Positions 46,001 through 53,380 of a DNA stretch of 64,000 nt are shown here, piece after piece. The stretch lies in NCBI GenBank assembly GCA_911728455.2, contig OU452229.1, positions 14,356,076-14,420,075 of the forward strand, in the 5' to 3' direction. A model generated the notes under the pieces. The model saw only the letters and a program-made list of their open reading frames with translations. It ran no database searches and was not told the origin of the DNA. The stretch is from Marthasterias glacialis (lineage: Eukaryota; Echinodermata; Asteroidea; Forcipulatida; Asteriidae). The number at the start of each line of letters is the position of its first letter. Positions within the stretch are counted from its first letter, which is position 1. Both the position numbers and the translations under genes were made by a program.

Positions 46001-46829
46001 TGTTGGGGAAAAAGGGGAAAAGCTAAGTTTTAACTCCATAAACTATAGTTTCAACACTGTTCATGAATGATTGTTTAATGTGTTATATCAAAAATGCGTT
46101 TCCTTGTGCGTGTTTTTGAAGTCGTTTTTTTTTGTAGCCTCATGTTATTTTAGATGTTACGGTACTGTTTTAAATTCATTTGTTGAATTATCATCACAAA
46201 GAACCAAAATAAATAAGTAAGTTTTTGTTGGCTTAAAACATACCTGTGGTCATGGTCGCTACTGTTGTTGAGTTGTTACAATCTAAACAAAAACCAAAAA
46301 AGTTTCAACTCTATTTCTGAGAATTTAATTTTGTTTTACCGATGATAAGAACTAGTATAACCAGTAAACTTGCGGGTACAACCATGTATAGATCTTCTTT
46401 TTTTTAAGGGGGGAGTGGTGGCTCTGAAAAGAGCCATTGTGGCTTCTCCTTTACGATGTTGTTGCTTTTTATATGTTTTACTGTTGTTGTTTTTTCATGT
46501 TTATGAATAAATAATTGCAAACAATCGTTTAAGTTATGTAATTAAAAAGTGTTCGTCTGCTAAACATTTTTAGGAAAGACATCTATTACCGAACTAAGGG
46601 TCTGTGCATTAGTTTTTCTTTATCAACATTCTTACAGATTGGTGTCAAATAAATTGGGAAATTATCTTTGTCTGGATTTCGTCTTTGTTTGTCAATGTCA
46701 TTATGCGTTTAAAACAAAGCAAAGATAAAGAATTAATTTGCTTAACAAATCTGCATGCAATTTTAAATTCTACATACCTACAACGGTGAGGGCGCACACC
46801 AAGCAGAGCAAGGATATCCAGACCTCCAT
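20300..46829 (-). CDS. Large membrane SEA/EGF mucin-like protein (42 coding exons)
   Basis: This is one gene read right to left, from ATG at 46,829 to TAA at 20,302-20,300. All 42 exons have AG/GT borders with compatible phases, mostly phase 1. They sum to 5,637 nt, or 1,878 residues. Approximate domain order: signal peptide 1-17; Ser/Thr micro-exon stalk to 105; SEA 105-219; mucin-like Thr/Ser region 220-417; 17 EGF repeats 418-1129; SEA-like module 1130-1248; four EGFs to 1429; SEA-like module to 1549; two Cys-rich EGF-like repeats to 1645; SEA 1646-1750; EGF to 1789; transmembrane helix about 1814-1837; basic tail. Many EGFs start D-I/V-N/D-E-C, typical of calcium-binding EGF. The family resembles transmembrane mucins and other SEA/EGF surface proteins, so a cell-surface or extracellular glycoprotein role is inferred. 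The ligand is unknown. Exons in phase 1 favour duplication without frame loss. Confidence 0.87.
20946..22120 (-). CDS. SEA/EGF gene exons 40-41: last EGF, split by an intron
   Basis: Exon 40 (22,042-22,120, phase 1 to 2) encodes [20 protein letters not shown] and NSNITC. Exon 41 (20,946-20,983, phase 2 to 1) supplies [13 protein letters not shown]. Together they make one EGF with the CxxxxTGxxCE ending typical of non-calcium EGFs. It is the only EGF split by an intron, as often seen next to the membrane in SEA/EGF mucins. The intron holds a foldback element at 21,692-21,861. Confidence 0.8.
21692..21861. mobile_element. Foldback MITE in intron 40
   Basis: The ends are CACTGC and GCAGTG. The arms pair over about 60 bp through TTGATTCTTTTGGTATCTAT and GTGACAACACCGACAT with their inverses. 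The loop is about 45 bp. No coding is present. Confidence 0.8.
23186..24107 (-). CDS. SEA/EGF gene exons 38-39: membrane-proximal SEA domain
   Basis: Exon 38 (23,983-24,107, phase 1 to 0) encodes [20 protein letters not shown] and ends ATDLCS. Exon 39 (23,186-23,375, phase 0 to 1) encodes [20 protein letters not shown], then [18 protein letters not shown]. The GSIVA stretch sits where SEA domains carry the GSVVV autocleavage site, so self-cleavage into two associated chains is plausible (inferred). The acceptor of exon 38 was chosen at CCAACAG because the next AG downstream puts a stop in frame. The acceptor of exon 39 is TTGTTATAG at 23,376. Confidence 0.82.
23476..23590. repeat. (TTC)n / (GAA)n microsatellite
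   Basis: About 115 bp of nearly uninterrupted TTC with a few TTT interruptions, in the 607-bp intron between exons 38 and 39. On the transcribed strand it is a GAA tract. Poly-Lys, poly-Leu and poly-Phe open frames over it are artefacts. Confidence 0.95.
23647..23965. mobile_element. hAT-like MITE beside the exon 38 donor
   Basis: It begins CAGTAGCGTAACCAGCGGGGG and ends TAATTACGCCACTG, the CAG-GCGTA-CCAG end type also seen at 9,058, 56,122 and 61,437. G-runs near the left and C-runs inside are as in those copies. No clear 8-bp duplication is visible, so the borders may be eroded. The right end lies 18 bases from the splice donor of exon 38. Confidence 0.6.
24281..24424 (-). CDS. SEA/EGF gene exon 37: Cys-rich EGF-like repeat
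   Basis: A 144-nt exon, phase 1 to 1, the same length as exons 30 and 36. It encodes [19 protein letters not shown], then [18 protein letters not shown]. The INPC start and CxxC core match exons 30 and 36, so this is a third, diverged member of that EGF-like type, placed directly before the membrane-proximal SEA domain. The donor is AAAA|GTAGGT at 24,281. Confidence 0.8.
24550..24786. mobile_element. MITE family F, copy 1
   Basis: It carries GCGCAAGATGGAGCTC near one end and GAGTTCCCCATCTTCCGAACGCGGCGCTC near the other, plus CACCATTTCAGCAAGTGAA and the inverse TTACTGAAATGGCGTCC. The same layout with tighter arms is at 53,381-53,631. Confidence 0.65.
24995..25197. mobile_element. MITE with TACxCTCxTAAAA ends, copy A
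   Basis: It starts TACAGCCTTAAAATGCTCGG and ends with the inverse of TACTCTCATAAAACTCCTGG. Both ends continue into GGGTCAGAATTGACCC. It is duplicated with module A/B at 28,931-29,127. TA at the edges is compatible with a TA target site. Confidence 0.65.
25219..25497. mobile_element. MITE family A, copy 2
   Basis: Same family as 1,825-2,091 and the host element at 29,139-29,881. The central words TTTATTAGAAGTCTAATTGC and GGTTTACCACACTATTTC are shared. The site that is interrupted in copy 3 is uninterrupted here. Confidence 0.75.
25514..28551 (-). CDS. SEA/EGF gene exons 31-36: duplicated module A
   Basis: Exons 28,405-28,551; 27,908-28,030; 27,124-27,252; 26,651-26,763; 26,053-26,299; 25,514-25,657. 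They repeat module B exon for exon with the same phases. The encoded repeats are almost the same: [12 protein letters not shown] differs from B by only two residues across the whole EGF, and the SEA-like part differs at a few residues including one extra Asn. The first EGF has diverged most ([16 protein letters not shown]). All exons stay open, so both modules are probably translated. Confidence 0.83.
25812..26033. mobile_element. MITE family E, copy in module A
   Basis: It runs from AATTGGTCCAATTCACTTCA to the GGGTCAATT at 26,033, with GCGCCATTTTGGAAGTCAAG and CTCCCAAAATGGCGAG as internal inverse words. The matching copy in module B is at 30,205-30,424. Confidence 0.65.
27455..27790 (+). repeat. 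Dispersed repeat family G, copy in module A
   Basis: Full-looking copy. It starts with GGGCTCATTCCGTCGTCCGA and ends with CCTGAAGACGAATGGGACAC and CTCGAAACGTCGAG. It lies in the intron between exons 33 and 32. Confidence 0.65.
28931..29127. mobile_element. MITE with TACxCTCxTAAAA ends, copy B
   Basis: Counterpart of 24,995-25,197. The left end TACACTCTTAAAA is closer to the consensus here than in copy A. Confidence 0.65.
29139..29881. mobile_element. MITE family A, copy 3, split by a nested element
   Basis: The left part is 29,139-29,364. The right part resumes after 29,837 and ends near 29,881 in CTTGCAGTCAAAAGTAAGGC. The 473-bp insertion repeats CAATCTACCC on both sides. Confidence 0.75.
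29365..29837. mobile_element. Mutator-like MITE with 10-bp target duplication
   Basis: The terminal inverted repeats are about 38 bp, starting TAGACTGGTTCCCG at both ends and continuing TACATCGTT with few mismatches. The flanks CAATCTACCC at 29,355-29,364 and 29,838-29,847 are an exact 10-bp duplication. Long inverted repeats plus a 9-10 bp duplication are typical of Mutator-like elements. The 473 bp hold no transposase. The empty site is preserved in copy A. Confidence 0.85.
29908..32931 (-). CDS. SEA/EGF gene exons 25-30: duplicated module B
   Basis: Exons 32,782-32,931; 32,288-32,410; 31,511-31,639; 31,038-31,150; 30,444-30,687; 29,908-30,051. The first three are EGFs ([40 protein letters not shown]). 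The 113-nt and 244-nt pair (phase 1 to 0 to 1) encodes [18 protein letters not shown], then [19 protein letters not shown] and [11 protein letters not shown] read this as a SEA-like module because of its position, its exon-split pattern and the long beta strand, but the match is weaker than for the other SEA domains. The last exon is a Cys-rich EGF-like repeat ([11 protein letters not shown]). Confidence 0.83.
30205..30424. mobile_element. MITE family E, copy in module B
   Basis: Counterpart of 25,812-26,033 in the same intron position, between exons 29 and 30. Confidence 0.65.
31835..32170 (+). repeat. Dispersed repeat family G, copy in module B
   Basis: Counterpart of 27,455-27,790, in the intron between exons 27 and 26. 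It was carried along in the module duplication. Confidence 0.65.
33166..37389 (-). CDS. SEA/EGF gene exons 17-24: EGF repeats 6-14
   Basis: Exons 37,267-37,389; 36,537-36,659; 36,103-36,225; 35,368-35,502; 34,516-34,638; 34,151-34,267; 33,556-33,672; 33,166-33,414. Each starts in phase 1 and ends in phase 1, and the last carries two EGFs. Openings include [48 protein letters not shown] and [10 protein letters not shown]. Most are calcium-binding EGFs; the ADQAC repeat lacks the DxxEC start. Exons are 117-135 nt, the usual one-EGF size. Two foldback elements (36,733-36,997 and 37,647-38,027) and a (GTT)n tract lie in the introns. Confidence 0.88.
33959..34062. repeat. (GTT)n/(GTC)n microsatellite
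   Basis: Compound trinucleotide tract in the intron between exons 23 and 22. A (TTG)n run is followed by (TCG)n and then mixed GTT units. The open frames of poly-Val, poly-Ser and poly-Cys are artefacts. Confidence 0.9.
34735..35080 (-). repeat. Dispersed repeat family G, inverse copy
   Basis: On the minus strand it carries CTCCTGACT reversed, GTTACAACC, TTTCAGACAGAA and the pyrimidine-rich words of the family. It sits in the intron between exons 21 and 20 and is more diverged than the module copies. Confidence 0.55.
36733..36997. mobile_element. MITE with TCGAATAGCCCAT ends
   Basis: TCGAATAGCCCATATGC at the left and GCACATGGGCTATTCGA at the right are inverses with one mismatch. The interior contains GCGCAAAGGATTCTGGGT and CATCATGGCGCG. 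It is intronic, between exons 18 and 17. Confidence 0.7.
37647..38027. mobile_element. Long foldback MITE in intron 16
   Basis: The two arms of about 185 bp pair almost end to end: ACTCTCTTAATGTTAAAGAG at the left, and the right end is TTACATTAAGAGAGT. Both carry CACTCTCTTGCCCGAGTGG or its inverse. The hinge is near 37,835. It is related to the element at 11,248-11,468. Confidence 0.8.
38388..40600 (-). CDS. SEA/EGF gene exons 13-16: EGF repeats 1-5
   Basis: Exons 40,472-40,600; 40,090-40,206; 39,574-39,825; 38,388-38,513, all phase 1 to 1. The third encodes two EGFs ([15 protein letters not shown] and [14 protein letters not shown]), the others one each. Six cysteines per repeat with VDEC, INEC or VNEC openings mark calcium-binding EGF. 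Typical endings are [14 protein letters not shown] and [14 protein letters not shown]. The first EGF follows the mucin exon directly. The large introns between 39,574 and 38,513 and beyond hold only AT-rich sequence and diverged repeats. Confidence 0.87.
41272..41865 (-). CDS. SEA/EGF gene exon 12: mucin-like Thr/Ser exon
   Basis: A single 594-nt exon, phase 1 to 1, encoding about 198 residues. It opens [20 protein letters not shown]. Then come two copies of a 55-residue unit (each containing [19 protein letters not shown] and [14 protein letters not shown]). Last come about a dozen five-residue repeats of the [10 protein letters not shown] type. It is dense in Thr, Ser and Pro and almost Cys-free, as expected for an O-glycosylated mucin spacer. 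The 55-residue units are nearly identical at DNA level. The donor is CCCC|GTAAGT at 41,272/41,271. Confidence 0.85.
41466..41795 (-). repeat. 165-bp coding tandem repeat, two copies
   Basis: The period of 165 bp is shown by CTGTCGATGATGACTC at 41,476 and again at 41,641. Only about one base differs between copies. Next to it, about 41,286-41,460, is a 15-bp minisatellite (GGTGTCGTGGCCATT units). Confidence 0.85.
42252..42986 (-). CDS. SEA/EGF gene exons 10-11: first SEA domain
   Basis: Exon 10 (42,862-42,986, 125 nt, phase 1 to 0) encodes [20 protein letters not shown] and ends MVCN. Exon 11 (42,252-42,468, 217 nt, phase 0 to 1) encodes [20 protein letters not shown], then [10 protein letters not shown] and a [11 protein letters not shown] strand. 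The alternation FxVxF, helix, cysteine, then a long LxLxF strand is the SEA fold pattern. The usual GSVVV cleavage motif is not clear here. The exon pair has the same size and phase pattern as the membrane-proximal SEA (exons 38-39), which supports common descent. Confidence 0.75.
43182..44590. repeat. Tandem duplication, left copy (blocks X1-Y1)
   Basis: Block X1 (43,182-43,665) matches X2 (44,589-45,070). Block Y1 (43,665-44,590) matches Y2 (45,747-46,671). By eye the copies differ only in homopolymer lengths, introns included. X1 carries exon 9 and Y1 carries exons 7 and 8. Confidence 0.9.
43465..46282 (-). CDS. SEA/EGF gene exons 2-9: Ser/Thr micro-exon stalk
   Basis: Eight micro-exons, all phase 1 to 1: 46,244-46,282; 45,967-45,999; 45,661-45,690; 45,261-45,290; 44,870-44,899; 44,163-44,201; 43,885-43,917; 43,465-43,494. 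They encode peptides such as [34 protein letters not shown] and [13 protein letters not shown] sites and dense Ser/Thr suggest an N- and O-glycosylated stalk. Exon pairs 2/7, 3/8 and 6/9 are identical because the surrounding DNA is duplicated. Each has a pyrimidine-rich acceptor and a GTAA/GTATG donor. Use of every micro-exon in mRNA is not proven, and skipping any of them would keep the frame. Confidence 0.78.
44589..46671. repeat. Tandem duplication, right copy (X2-insert-Y2)
   Basis: X2 (44,589-45,070) and Y2 (45,747-46,671) are separated here by 676 bp (45,071-45,746) that the left copy lacks. This middle piece holds exons 4 and 5, which are themselves nearly identical to each other, and a small inverted-repeat element at 45,366-45,521. 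Confidence 0.9.
45366..45521. mobile_element. Small MITE with AGACCGTTCCGGC ends
   Basis: The ends are AGACCGTTCCGGC (45,366-45,378) and GCCGGAACGGTCT (45,509-45,521), exact inverses. The interior of about 130 bp is non-coding. It lies in the intron between micro-exons 4 and 5 (45,261-45,290 and 45,661-45,690) and no second copy is seen in the window. Confidence 0.7.
46778..46829 (-). CDS. SEA/EGF gene exon 1: start codon and signal peptide
   Basis: The ATG at 46,829-46,827 starts [17 protein letters not shown], a short hydrophobic leader typical of a cleaved signal peptide. The exon ends at 46,778 before GTATGT, in phase 1. Upstream, TTTTCCTCAG ends at 46,850 and could be the acceptor of a 5' UTR intron, so transcription may start further right. 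No TATA box is identified. Confidence 0.85.
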
Positions 46830-46849
46830 CTCGATCAATATTATTGAGT

Positions 46850-49629
46850 CTGAGGAAAAGGGAATGAGAGGTATCAGTTTTGAAAAAATTAAGAATGGGA
46901 GAGGAATTCGACGACTGTTTCCAATCACACATGCTATATGACATTATAAATATGTTACTATATTATTACGACGATTATTGAAAAGAGGCCATCATAAAAA
47001 AAGAAAAAGCACAAGGTTATAGGCATAAAACAATTTTGATATTTATAATTAATGAGACAACGTTTCATGAAGAGGTACCTTTTAAAATGAAAAAAAAACA
47101 CATTATACAGCAGTCTTTAAAGTAGTTGTTACTTTAATTCGTAACAGACAAAACTATTTTTTAGTGGTGATTTTTAACTTGATTGATTTTTAAGCAAATT
47201 ATACTTTTCTCAGTCATTTTTTGGCAAACGAGCGGCGAAATTAAACTTCGAGTTATTCTATTTCTTGCTAAATTGAAAGCTCCTTAAAGAAGTCAATTCA
47301 TGTCACATAATGTGTAAGAATATCTTTCTTTTTTTTGCGTCGTGCGATGTAAAGTAGAATCAAGTTTTAGTATTTATCCCAAATTTGTGTTAATAGTTCA
47401 TACCACCAGTACCATGAAACTTCCATAGAAATATTTCTGTCTGAAATACTGTCAAAGATGAATAAAACAATTAAAGAACACAGTTTTAATTTCAGTTGTA
47501 ACAATCGAAATTGAGGACAATGACAGTTTCCACTATTTTCTCCTGACTCAGACGACGGATTGAGCCCAAATTTTCACAGTTTTTTTTTCATGTATATCGT
47601 GTATCACACAAAGCAAGAACACTGCACTATCAGCTTTCGCAGAAATTTCTAGTTGCGCCTACTCTGCTTATCGAATGCCGATTTCGCTTGGCTTATAAAA
47701 AGAACGCCCTGTTAAGTTTAATTGAATATAATGCACTATAAATTCGCATGCCTTAAAGTGAAATTGAGTGACGTTTTCAGCTGAAGAAGCAAAGTGCTTT
47801 AATACCAATGTATGAAGTTAAGCAGGCTCCTTTTTGCCGAAAATTGACCGGGAAAATCCTATTATTTGAAATCGTGCTGTTACAAAAATAAAAAAAAAAC
47901 ATCTAATTTTCTCTTAATTGGTCAAGCTATCTGGGTTCCGTTTCATATGTACATCACATTTTTTAGCAAAGAAAAATCTTGCTTAACAGAAACAGATTAC
48001 CAGCCAAAGTAACATGTAATGCATACTGTTTGTGACTGGTTCCTTACTAATTTTTGCTTGGCAGAAAAAAATTTGCCAATCATAATTTTCTAGCCACTGC
48101 AGACAACGGCCATAGCCGTAGCCGAAGTCGCTTGACTCGAACACGGCCTAAGCTACTGTGGCTAGTCGAATCTTTGACGGGTAAAATGTTAGACTGGATT
48201 CAAGGATACGCCTTCATAGAAAAAAAACAGTCGGCTGGAATATGAAACTTAATACAGCTCAGTACAAATGAGAGGTTAAAAATTAGGCTCATTGCACAAG
48301 CAAACAACCGTATTCAATAGGGAACGCGTATCTGTTCAAAACGAGTCTCGATTTGGCCTCCCCCTGAGATCTATAAATGAGAAACCAACAGTCACGGAGC
48401 TTTGGCGATCTCAACCAACAATGAGATTTCTCTGGGTGGGGAAAAATTCATTGTCCGGAGGACAAAAGCATCGACAAGAAGAATTTGATCACCTCGGGGG
48501 ATCTCCGCATATAAAAAATGATAATCACCTGAAAGCAACTACTGACAATGAGAGTTTTGAAAAGACTTGAAATGACAAAAGCTGACTCTACATCACAATG
48601 GAAGTTGTTGGGTCGTCACCATGGTCACCGGATAAATGTTGCTAAAACAGCTTCGAAAAACATCCAAATTTTTAAGGCTGTTGCTATCATATCTCCCATA
48701 GACTGGATGAAAAGTGGTTTTTGTTTCATTTTCATTTTCTATAACGCAGACAAAGGTTTTTTTTTCAAAAACTGCGATCATCTTTGGAAACGTTGTTTTT
48801 CTTTAGGGAAGGGGGTGACATTATAATTAATCAAATTAATATTTTTCTTTATTACGTTTCTTACTCTTAATACCAAAATCATCTGAAATGTTTTAATGCT
48901 TTTGCTAAATCTAAATGAAAACGACACCGACCTCAACAAGGTTTTAAATTCAAATTATGCATTTGCATGCAATAATCACAAAAGTATCTATAAACTCAGA
49001 CGGTCAAACAATAATTATGTTTATGTTGCTATGGTAAAATGCCTTGAAACGTAACGCGTGGTGCGCTCTGCAATAAAAGGTATGGAACATGGAGAAGTGG
49101 AGTGACGTAAATGGCATCGCTTGTCTGTGATTGGACAATCCATAGAATCGACAACCCACGCACTTAGGCATTGACCAATGGGAATTCTTGGTTTAGGTTG
49201 AACTTAAATTGGCCACGCGCATTGACTTCACGTCATCTGTTTGCGTCAGTGGTTGGTATGGGCAACACAAAAAATAAATCAAAGTCATTGAGCAATTGGC
49301 ATAATTCTGAGAAGAAAACAAATGTCGTCATAATAATGATGATACATTTTATTTGCTGAAATACTAATACAGTTGCCTACTTAAATAAGAATTTCAGATA
49401 ACCGTGTTTAAGTACGTTTCGACGTAAAGATAAACAACTATTTGGTTATGTAGTAAAATCTTCAATTTAAAAAACAACAAACCGTGCTGCAAGATTGAGA
49501 CAGGTGGCATTTTTTATTATTTTTTTTAAATAGAAATGACAATTTACTTGGAGGACATTCATTCAAGTAGGCCTAATAATAATTTGGGAGGCTAATCATC
49601 CTTACTTGCAGCTGAGAAGCTGAATTGCG
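46850..49629. other. Intergenic upstream of the SEA/EGF gene
   Basis: No gene is supported. It holds an inverse copy of dispersed family G at 47,390-47,585 and an old SINE-like fragment at 47,960-48,060. The open frames at 48,054-48,826 (up to 92 codons) have no recognised domain. The promoter of the minus-strand gene should lie here, but I see no TATA or other diagnostic element. Confidence 0.35.
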
Positions 49630-49862
49630 AAAGGCGCGGTCACACCACAGGCATGGTAGAGAGCCTTTGGCAGCCAGCCACACGGACTCGTGGACCACGG
49701 AGCACGGCCAGAGATTGAAAGAGTTTGATTTTTCCGGGGGGAGGAAAGCCGACGAGACTGGAGAAACAGCCTCGTGGCACAGGAGAGAACCTGGGCCGGG
49801 AAATCGAACCTGCGCCACAGTGGTGAGAGGCGAGCGCTTCACTCACTAGCCACCCATGCCAC
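49630..49862 (-). mobile_element. tRNA-derived SINE
   Basis: On the minus strand an A-box-like TGGGTGGCTAGTGAGT is at 49,841-49,856 and a B box GGTTCGATTTCC at 49,799-49,810. A body with CTCTGGCCGTGCTCCGTGG follows. The head closely parallels the SINE at 12,066-12,330. Confidence 0.75.
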
Positions 49863-50585
49863 CCAAATTTCATCTCTTTTCACTCACTGGTAAAATCGAA
49901 ATATTGTTGATTGACTTTACATTTTATTTCCCAGTCAGCTAGTCAAATGACCATTGCGTTACATCGACGAAAATGTTGGTATCAACGTAGTAACGACATT
50001 TCATAAAGTAATCGACAGTATAGAGAATTCGATAGAGCGACTCCTTGTTACATATAGCGGGACACCAACAAACAATCAATGCTGGCTGTATTTAAGGCAT
50101 AATGTTAAATTTTGTAACGCAGTATACAGTCTTTTCCCGGTTCGAACAAAAGTTTTCCCTTAGCAAAAATATCAAAAGACCATTAGATAAAAAAAAATGA
50201 CAGACTCAAGACAGAATAGAAAGTTGACAAGGACTTCTTGTTAGTACAAGAAAGAATAAACTAAGATGAAAGAAAAAAAACTTAGATGAAACAAAACTTT
50301 AGCTGTAAGTCCCGATCTGTTAAGAAGCGAGGTTGTTTTACAAGTAATTTATCTAAGCCCCAAGCTTCAGATTAAGCCTATATCACTTGGGCATATAAAC
50401 CATCTGAATATGTAGTTTTGATTTAAGACGAAATATTTGACCAAAGTTAATTGCAGAGATACAGTGTGTGACTTGCATGATTTTTTTTTGTCTTTCATCA
50501 AACGCGATGAGAACAATCAGTTCTGAGTGTTCAATATATCCATGGTTTATATCCACGGTAAATTATATCTATGGTAAAATATGTA
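49863..50585. other. Intergenic, nothing recognised
   Basis: AT-rich, with no convincing gene or repeat border. Confidence 0.35.
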
Positions 50586-50688
50586 CATGCGATTTTACAA
50601 ATACATTTTGTTACCATTTTACTACCATTTTACCATGGTAAAAACGGCAGTAAAATGGTAACAAAATGTTTTTGTAAAATATCGCATG
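50586..50688. mobile_element. Hairpin element, 50-bp arms
   Basis: CATGCGATTTTACAAATAC at the left pairs with a TTTTTGTAAAATATCGCATG right arm. The middle TTTTGTTACCATTTTAC and its inverse meet at a CCATGG centre. It is a near-perfect foldback. Confidence 0.8.
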
Positions 50689-51368
50689 AAACTCACAGGT
50701 TTAACGAACAATATGTGTCCAAAATCACAGATTTTATATGAAGCTGTAAAAACATCATGATAAATCTTTTGGGATGAAAAACTAAAACGAGATAAACTTA
50801 CCCTTTGTATAGGTTGCACCAAAATCAGCTTTTCTGTATTAATAACTGCAAAAGTAAAAACAAACAAAATATTGTCCAACTTTTTTATACTGCTTATCGG
50901 GGGAGTTGTCTCACACGTCCAGCGATGTCCAAAGCGATATGTGAAAATGAAACCAGTTTCGAGCGTTTAACAGACAAAAATCACGCCCAAATCACTCATT
51001 CCCGCGTTGCCATGAGCGACGTTGACATGCCAACGGTAAATAACAACCAATTCGGTCCAATAACTTTCACCCAAAAAAAAAAAATTCCCAGCTGTCGATA
51101 TCAGAAGGCTTTTGTTATCTGGATGGCGAGACTGAAAGAGAAGTTCCGCTTTTACGAGCACGGTTGATCTTTTTTACCTGTCCATGAGGGAATGCAGGCC
51201 CGATCGTTTCTATGGCTTCCTCTCAAGTCCAACAATATCGTTCCCTGGGGTAACCTACATCCATTGTCACTTCAAAAGCTGTAAAAACACCATTATAAAT
51301 CTGTTGGGTTTTGTCTCCTTCGCCACTCTGGATACAGACCATACCATTATTTTTGAGAGATTTGGGAA

Positions 51369-51413
51369 GTATAACTATTACTAGTGAACTTGAGGGGACG
51401 ACCATTGTATGGA

Positions 51414-51465
<52 letters not shown>

Positions 51466-51610
51466 ATTTATTTATTTTTTTTTTTTGGGGGGGGAGATGT
51501 TGGCTTTGAAAAGAGCCGTATGTTGTCTAGACGTTTCGAACAATATAGTCTGCTTGTTTTCAAGAGAAATGTAACACATGGTTGTACCCACAGGTTTACT
51601 AGTATAGTGG
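51369..51610. mobile_element. Foldback element with internal poly-T
   Basis: The left GTATAACTATTACTAGTGAAC and right GTTTACTAGTATAGTGG regions are inverses, each next to a GGGxACxACCATG word. A run of about 65 T and a G-run fill the left half. A half copy with AAACTTGCGGGTACAACCATG occurs at about 44,280-44,350 and 46,325-46,400. Confidence 0.55.
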
Positions 51611-51710
51611 TTATTTCCTATTATCCACGCCATACAGTGCTTCAATTAAACCACTTTTTTTTTTAAACATCAAAAGCTATATTGCTATCCTGTATAAAAT
51701 GCTAGCAGGC

Positions 51711-51900
51711 AGCGGCGTAGCCACGGGGGGGGGAGGGGCCTTGGGGCACGACCGTGCACCCCCCACAATTTCCAGTGTCATTCTCGTGCCCCCTTCCGCG
51801 AAAAAGTCATGATACATGTAATTAATATTCAAAAAACAAGGCCCCTTTACCCCCCCCCCCCCCCCCCACACACCCACCCACCCACCCACCTCCCCTGACA
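51711..51900. mobile_element. Partial hAT-like MITE
   Basis: It starts CAGCGGCGTAGCCACGGGGGG, the left end of the family at 56,122. C-runs follow at 51,850-51,867. No matching right end is found, so the copy is truncated or rearranged. Confidence 0.5.
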
Positions 51901-53380
51901 AGCAATGCCCCTAAGCAGGTAAAAATCTGTTGGGGTTTGGAGTCATCGTCATAGATACAGATCATAGAGAGGTTGAATTAAGTTTTTTTGTTTCTTTAAA
52001 TTCGCTATATTATCTGTATTGCTGTGTTGTAAATCTACACTCTTAAAATTAAGTGTTTGAATGTACACTTTAAGGGTGCGGTCAGTGACTATAATATACT
52101 CTATAAAAGTTAGATTTAACAACACGAACAAGTTAATTACTGTCAAAGTTAAATCTAGCAACTCATTTTTAAAGTGCTGAATTTAACACTGAGTTGGTTA
52201 GAGTGGCACGTGTTCAAAAGTAGGCAAACCCTAGGCAAACATAATGGTTTGTCGTCTGTAAACGAAATAAAATACACGCCACTGGTCCAGGATGGGAAAC
52301 TAAATTCCTCGTCTAAAACATTATGTTGCGCGGACCGATTTTTTGCCGATTTGATCAAAAAATGTAGATTTAATTTCTCTTTAAGTAGGTATTTTAATAG
52401 ATTTGAGAAAGTTATAAGCTTTCATTTAAAGTATTGGCAAAAGAAAATCTGCCAGGGATAAGTGGTAGTTATAAATAAATAAAAACTAAAAAAAAAAATT
52501 TTTGTTGGAGGATCCCGACATTATATCCCGAGTCCATCAGAGCATGGAAACAAACATTTTGCATGTTGCAAGCATTTTGTGATGTGCATTGTGAATGGCA
52601 TATGCGAAATTATTTTTTGTTTTTCGTCTTGATAGCTGTAGCGGAAGTTGTCAATTCGGACACGGCCTAAAAATCAGAGAGTACTCCTATTTTCAAATCC
52701 CTCTTTTCTGAGGACCTTTACTGCCAGTAGTTTGCAATGACGTCACAAAAAAAAAAAACTGTGCGCGTTGGGACAAAAAAGTCACATCTTACAACAGTTT
52801 GTGGCGTCTCGAGGAAATGTAGCCCCACCCCCTCCTGAAAAAAAGTACAAGGTTATATGTAAAGGTTGTTTAGATCTACACTCGAATATGCCTATCCGTT
52901 TCTTTTGTAACGTCACAGCCTCGAGTTTTGCCAACCTTGGTCGTCAAAAGCACGAACGGCCTTCACTTCATTTTGAAAAAGATATAATAATTACGTTTTT
53001 GTAATGCATACAATAGACCTAATTCTATCAGACTACCCATTATCCGGAAAATCAATTGTGATTGCAAAACGTAAAAGTAGCCTTAAAATTTTGTATGATG
53101 TATTTCTTGTTAAAGGTGGCTTTTTGATAAAAAGGCCATGCAATTTGCTGCCGACCCAGTTAAGTATTTTGTGAAACGTCCAACGTTTGTAACAAAACAT
53201 AATAATAGTAATAATGAACATGGGGTCAAAACCAACACACAGCTCCAACCGCCTATAGTCGCTTCACAATAGAAATCAACGGCCAACTCACTATGGCACA
53301 CCCCCACTAAATAAGATTCTAACAACAACCCCTGCTAAATGCAAAGAATTAAAAAAAAACAAATAATACTCCAAACCAAA
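51901..53380. other. Intergenic, no gene supported
   Basis: A CTACACTCTTAAAATTAAGTG word at about 52,036 and GGTTAGAGTGG at about 52,205 could be the ends of another CACTCT-type MITE. The open frame at 52,174-52,461 is unrecognised. The rest is AT-rich. Confidence 0.35.
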
